Origin: Rhynchopus sp. YZ270_cl-10
Taxonomy: Eukaryota; Euglenozoa; Diplonemea; Diplonemida; Diplonemidae
NCBI GenBank assembly: GCA_964035575.1
Contig: OZ037844.1
Span: forward strand, 1,576,501-1,640,500
Length of the DNA: 64,000 nt
Reading direction: 5' to 3'
A program made the position numbers and the translations under genes. Of this stretch, positions 62,651 through 64,000 are shown one piece after another; position 1 is the stretch's first letter; every line of letters starts with the position of its first letter. Under the pieces are notes generated by a model, which saw nothing but the letters and a program-made list of their open reading frames with translations, made no database searches and was not told where the DNA came from.

Positions 62651-63704
62651 GTAGAAACTGGAAGGGAACAGGCAGCGCCGCAGGCGCACGGTAACCAACT
62701 TTTTTTTTCTTTTTTTTCTTTTTTTTCCTTTTCTTTTTTCTCCTCTTTCTTTTGACTTTCCGAGCCGATTGCGTTCCACGGCGGGGTCACATGTATATGC
62801 AAGTCCACTATGTGGTGGTCTTACTCAACAATATTAGAACTTCTGGTTTCTTAATGAAATCCCCGTACTGCAAAAAAAAAACGTTCCTACCAAAACCCCC
62901 AAAAATCCCGGGATGAGGGATGGACTTTAGCGCGAGCCCTGGCTCCGAACCGAGTTTTTTTTTTTTTTTTTTTTTTTTTTGTGAGTTTTTTGCATGCTTT
63001 TTTCTAAATCACGATCGCGATCGGGATTTTGGAAAAAAAAAAAAAAAAAAAAAAAACCTGCAGTTGTGCAAATTAGTACATGTGGGTTTGGTATTTTTTC
63101 AGAAGTGGTGCCACCACGTTCCGCAAGGAGCCCGATCTGTCAAAATAAGCACTTTTCAAAAAAAAAAAGTAGCGTACCGTGCGCCTGCAGCGCAGCTAAA
63201 TTACGAGAGGTAGCCTACAGCTCTGTGGCTTCGCCAGAATATTTCATTGTCAAAATATGGGAAGTAAAATTGATGACAATACTTTATTGGGGCGCCGATT
63301 TCCCGCGGTGCGCATTTTCCTGATGAGTAATTACCAACGACAGTGCCATTTTTTCTGGCAACATTTTTATAAATGTTGCGTACCGTGGCTTCGCCAGGAA
63401 CCTTTCGGTGACATGACCGCCGGTTCTTACTTACTATTAATGTACTGAGGTTACTGATCAGAAGGCTGCCACCCACTACGACTTGTGGTTCACCCTCCCC
63501 ACCCGCCCCTCGATTTTGTTCAGAGGGGAGAAAGCGCCTCACTTCGCCGCACTGGCAGGGAGTCGCGCGCGCGAAGCGCGCGCAGCGACCGCTTTTACGG
63601 GGCGAAAGCTCGGGACCCCAAATCACCCCCGTTTGGCCAAAAGGGGGATTGACTAGTGCCCTGCCCCTGCTGGAAAAATTGGAAAAATTGGAAATTTTTT
63701 GGGG

Positions 63705-63735
<31 letters not shown>

Positions 63736-64000
63736 GCGAAAATGCTCAAAAAGCAGGTTTTTTTAGTTTTTTTTTTTTACGATCGGTCACCCCAAATTTT
63801 GGGGAAAAACCACCGATCGGGCGACAAGCATGGTTTTTTGTGATAGACAAAAAGTTCCTCCACAATATTCCTGGAAAATATGCGGAGGGCATGCTGAGTA
63901 CAGCCGTTGCGAAAGTGTGCAGTAGAGGGAGAGGGGAGTAACCATTTTTTATTTCATCTTTCATGCAATGTGTTACACCCTCTCAAATGCGTTCTGTTCT
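62651..64000. other. Repeat-rich right end of the window
   Basis: No gene. Poly-T/poly-A runs (62955-62980, 63035-63056, 63705-63730), a CGATCGCGATCG palindrome near 63010 and a GC hairpin GCGCGCGCGAAGCGCGCGC at about 63563-63585 of the same family as 5590, 17700 and 43155. An inverted-repeat element probably spans some of it, but I could not fix its ends. Confidence 0.45.

Overview
This is a repeat-rich, gene-poor window from a protist nucleus. All recognisable genes lie on the + strand and none shows an intron. Pyrimidine tracts followed by AG precede at least two start codons (48.9 and 54.3 kb), as expected for trans-splicing. A roughly 100-base antisense piece of 18S rRNA (26.2 kb) carries an AAATTGCCCAAT variant that I associate with kinetoplastids. 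My best guess is therefore a free-living euglenozoan or kinetoplastid-like flagellate. I inferred this from sequence features and did not confirm it by any search.

Layout. (a) 0-29.8 kb holds three members (the first cut by the window edge) of a family of large surface proteins at 2-3484, 10903-14625 and 21560-24877. A fourth, diverged member lies at 54445-58272. Each complete member has a signal peptide, an ectodomain of about 320 residues, a long Pro/Thr (mucin-like) stalk and a C-terminal block of about seven membrane segments with a Ser-rich tail. The membrane block is nearly identical in three members, while stalks and tails differ, which suggests gene conversion. The spacers are AT-rich and filled with non-autonomous inverted-repeat elements, foldbacks, microsatellites and short dispersed hairpins. 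(b) 29.8-48.9 kb is a tandem duplication of one gene that encodes a ubiquitin-like domain plus BspA/TpLRR-type leucine-rich repeats. Both copies are broken by mobile DNA. Copy A carries an apparently intact 7.76 kb LINE whose ORF1 has an OTU protease and an RNase H-like fold, and whose ORF2 has endonuclease, reverse transcriptase and a Cys/His-rich tail. Copy B carries a truncated LINE of the same family and an unidentified 603-bp insertion. The two LINE copies sit at the same base of the LRR codon repeat. Comparing copies A and B also gives empty sites for two hAT-like elements and one TA-flanked element. (c) 48.9-58.3 kb holds a secreted sedolisin (S53) protease, a ubiquitin-like/WD40 protein and the fourth surface protein. 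(d) 58.3-64 kb is repeats only.

The genes do not form an obvious pathway. Two themes recur: large secreted or surface proteins (mucin-7TM, sedolisin) and ubiquitin-like folds fused to repeat scaffolds (LRR, WD40), alongside a LINE that carries a deubiquitinase-like domain. Boundaries of short repeats are approximate because they were read by eye.
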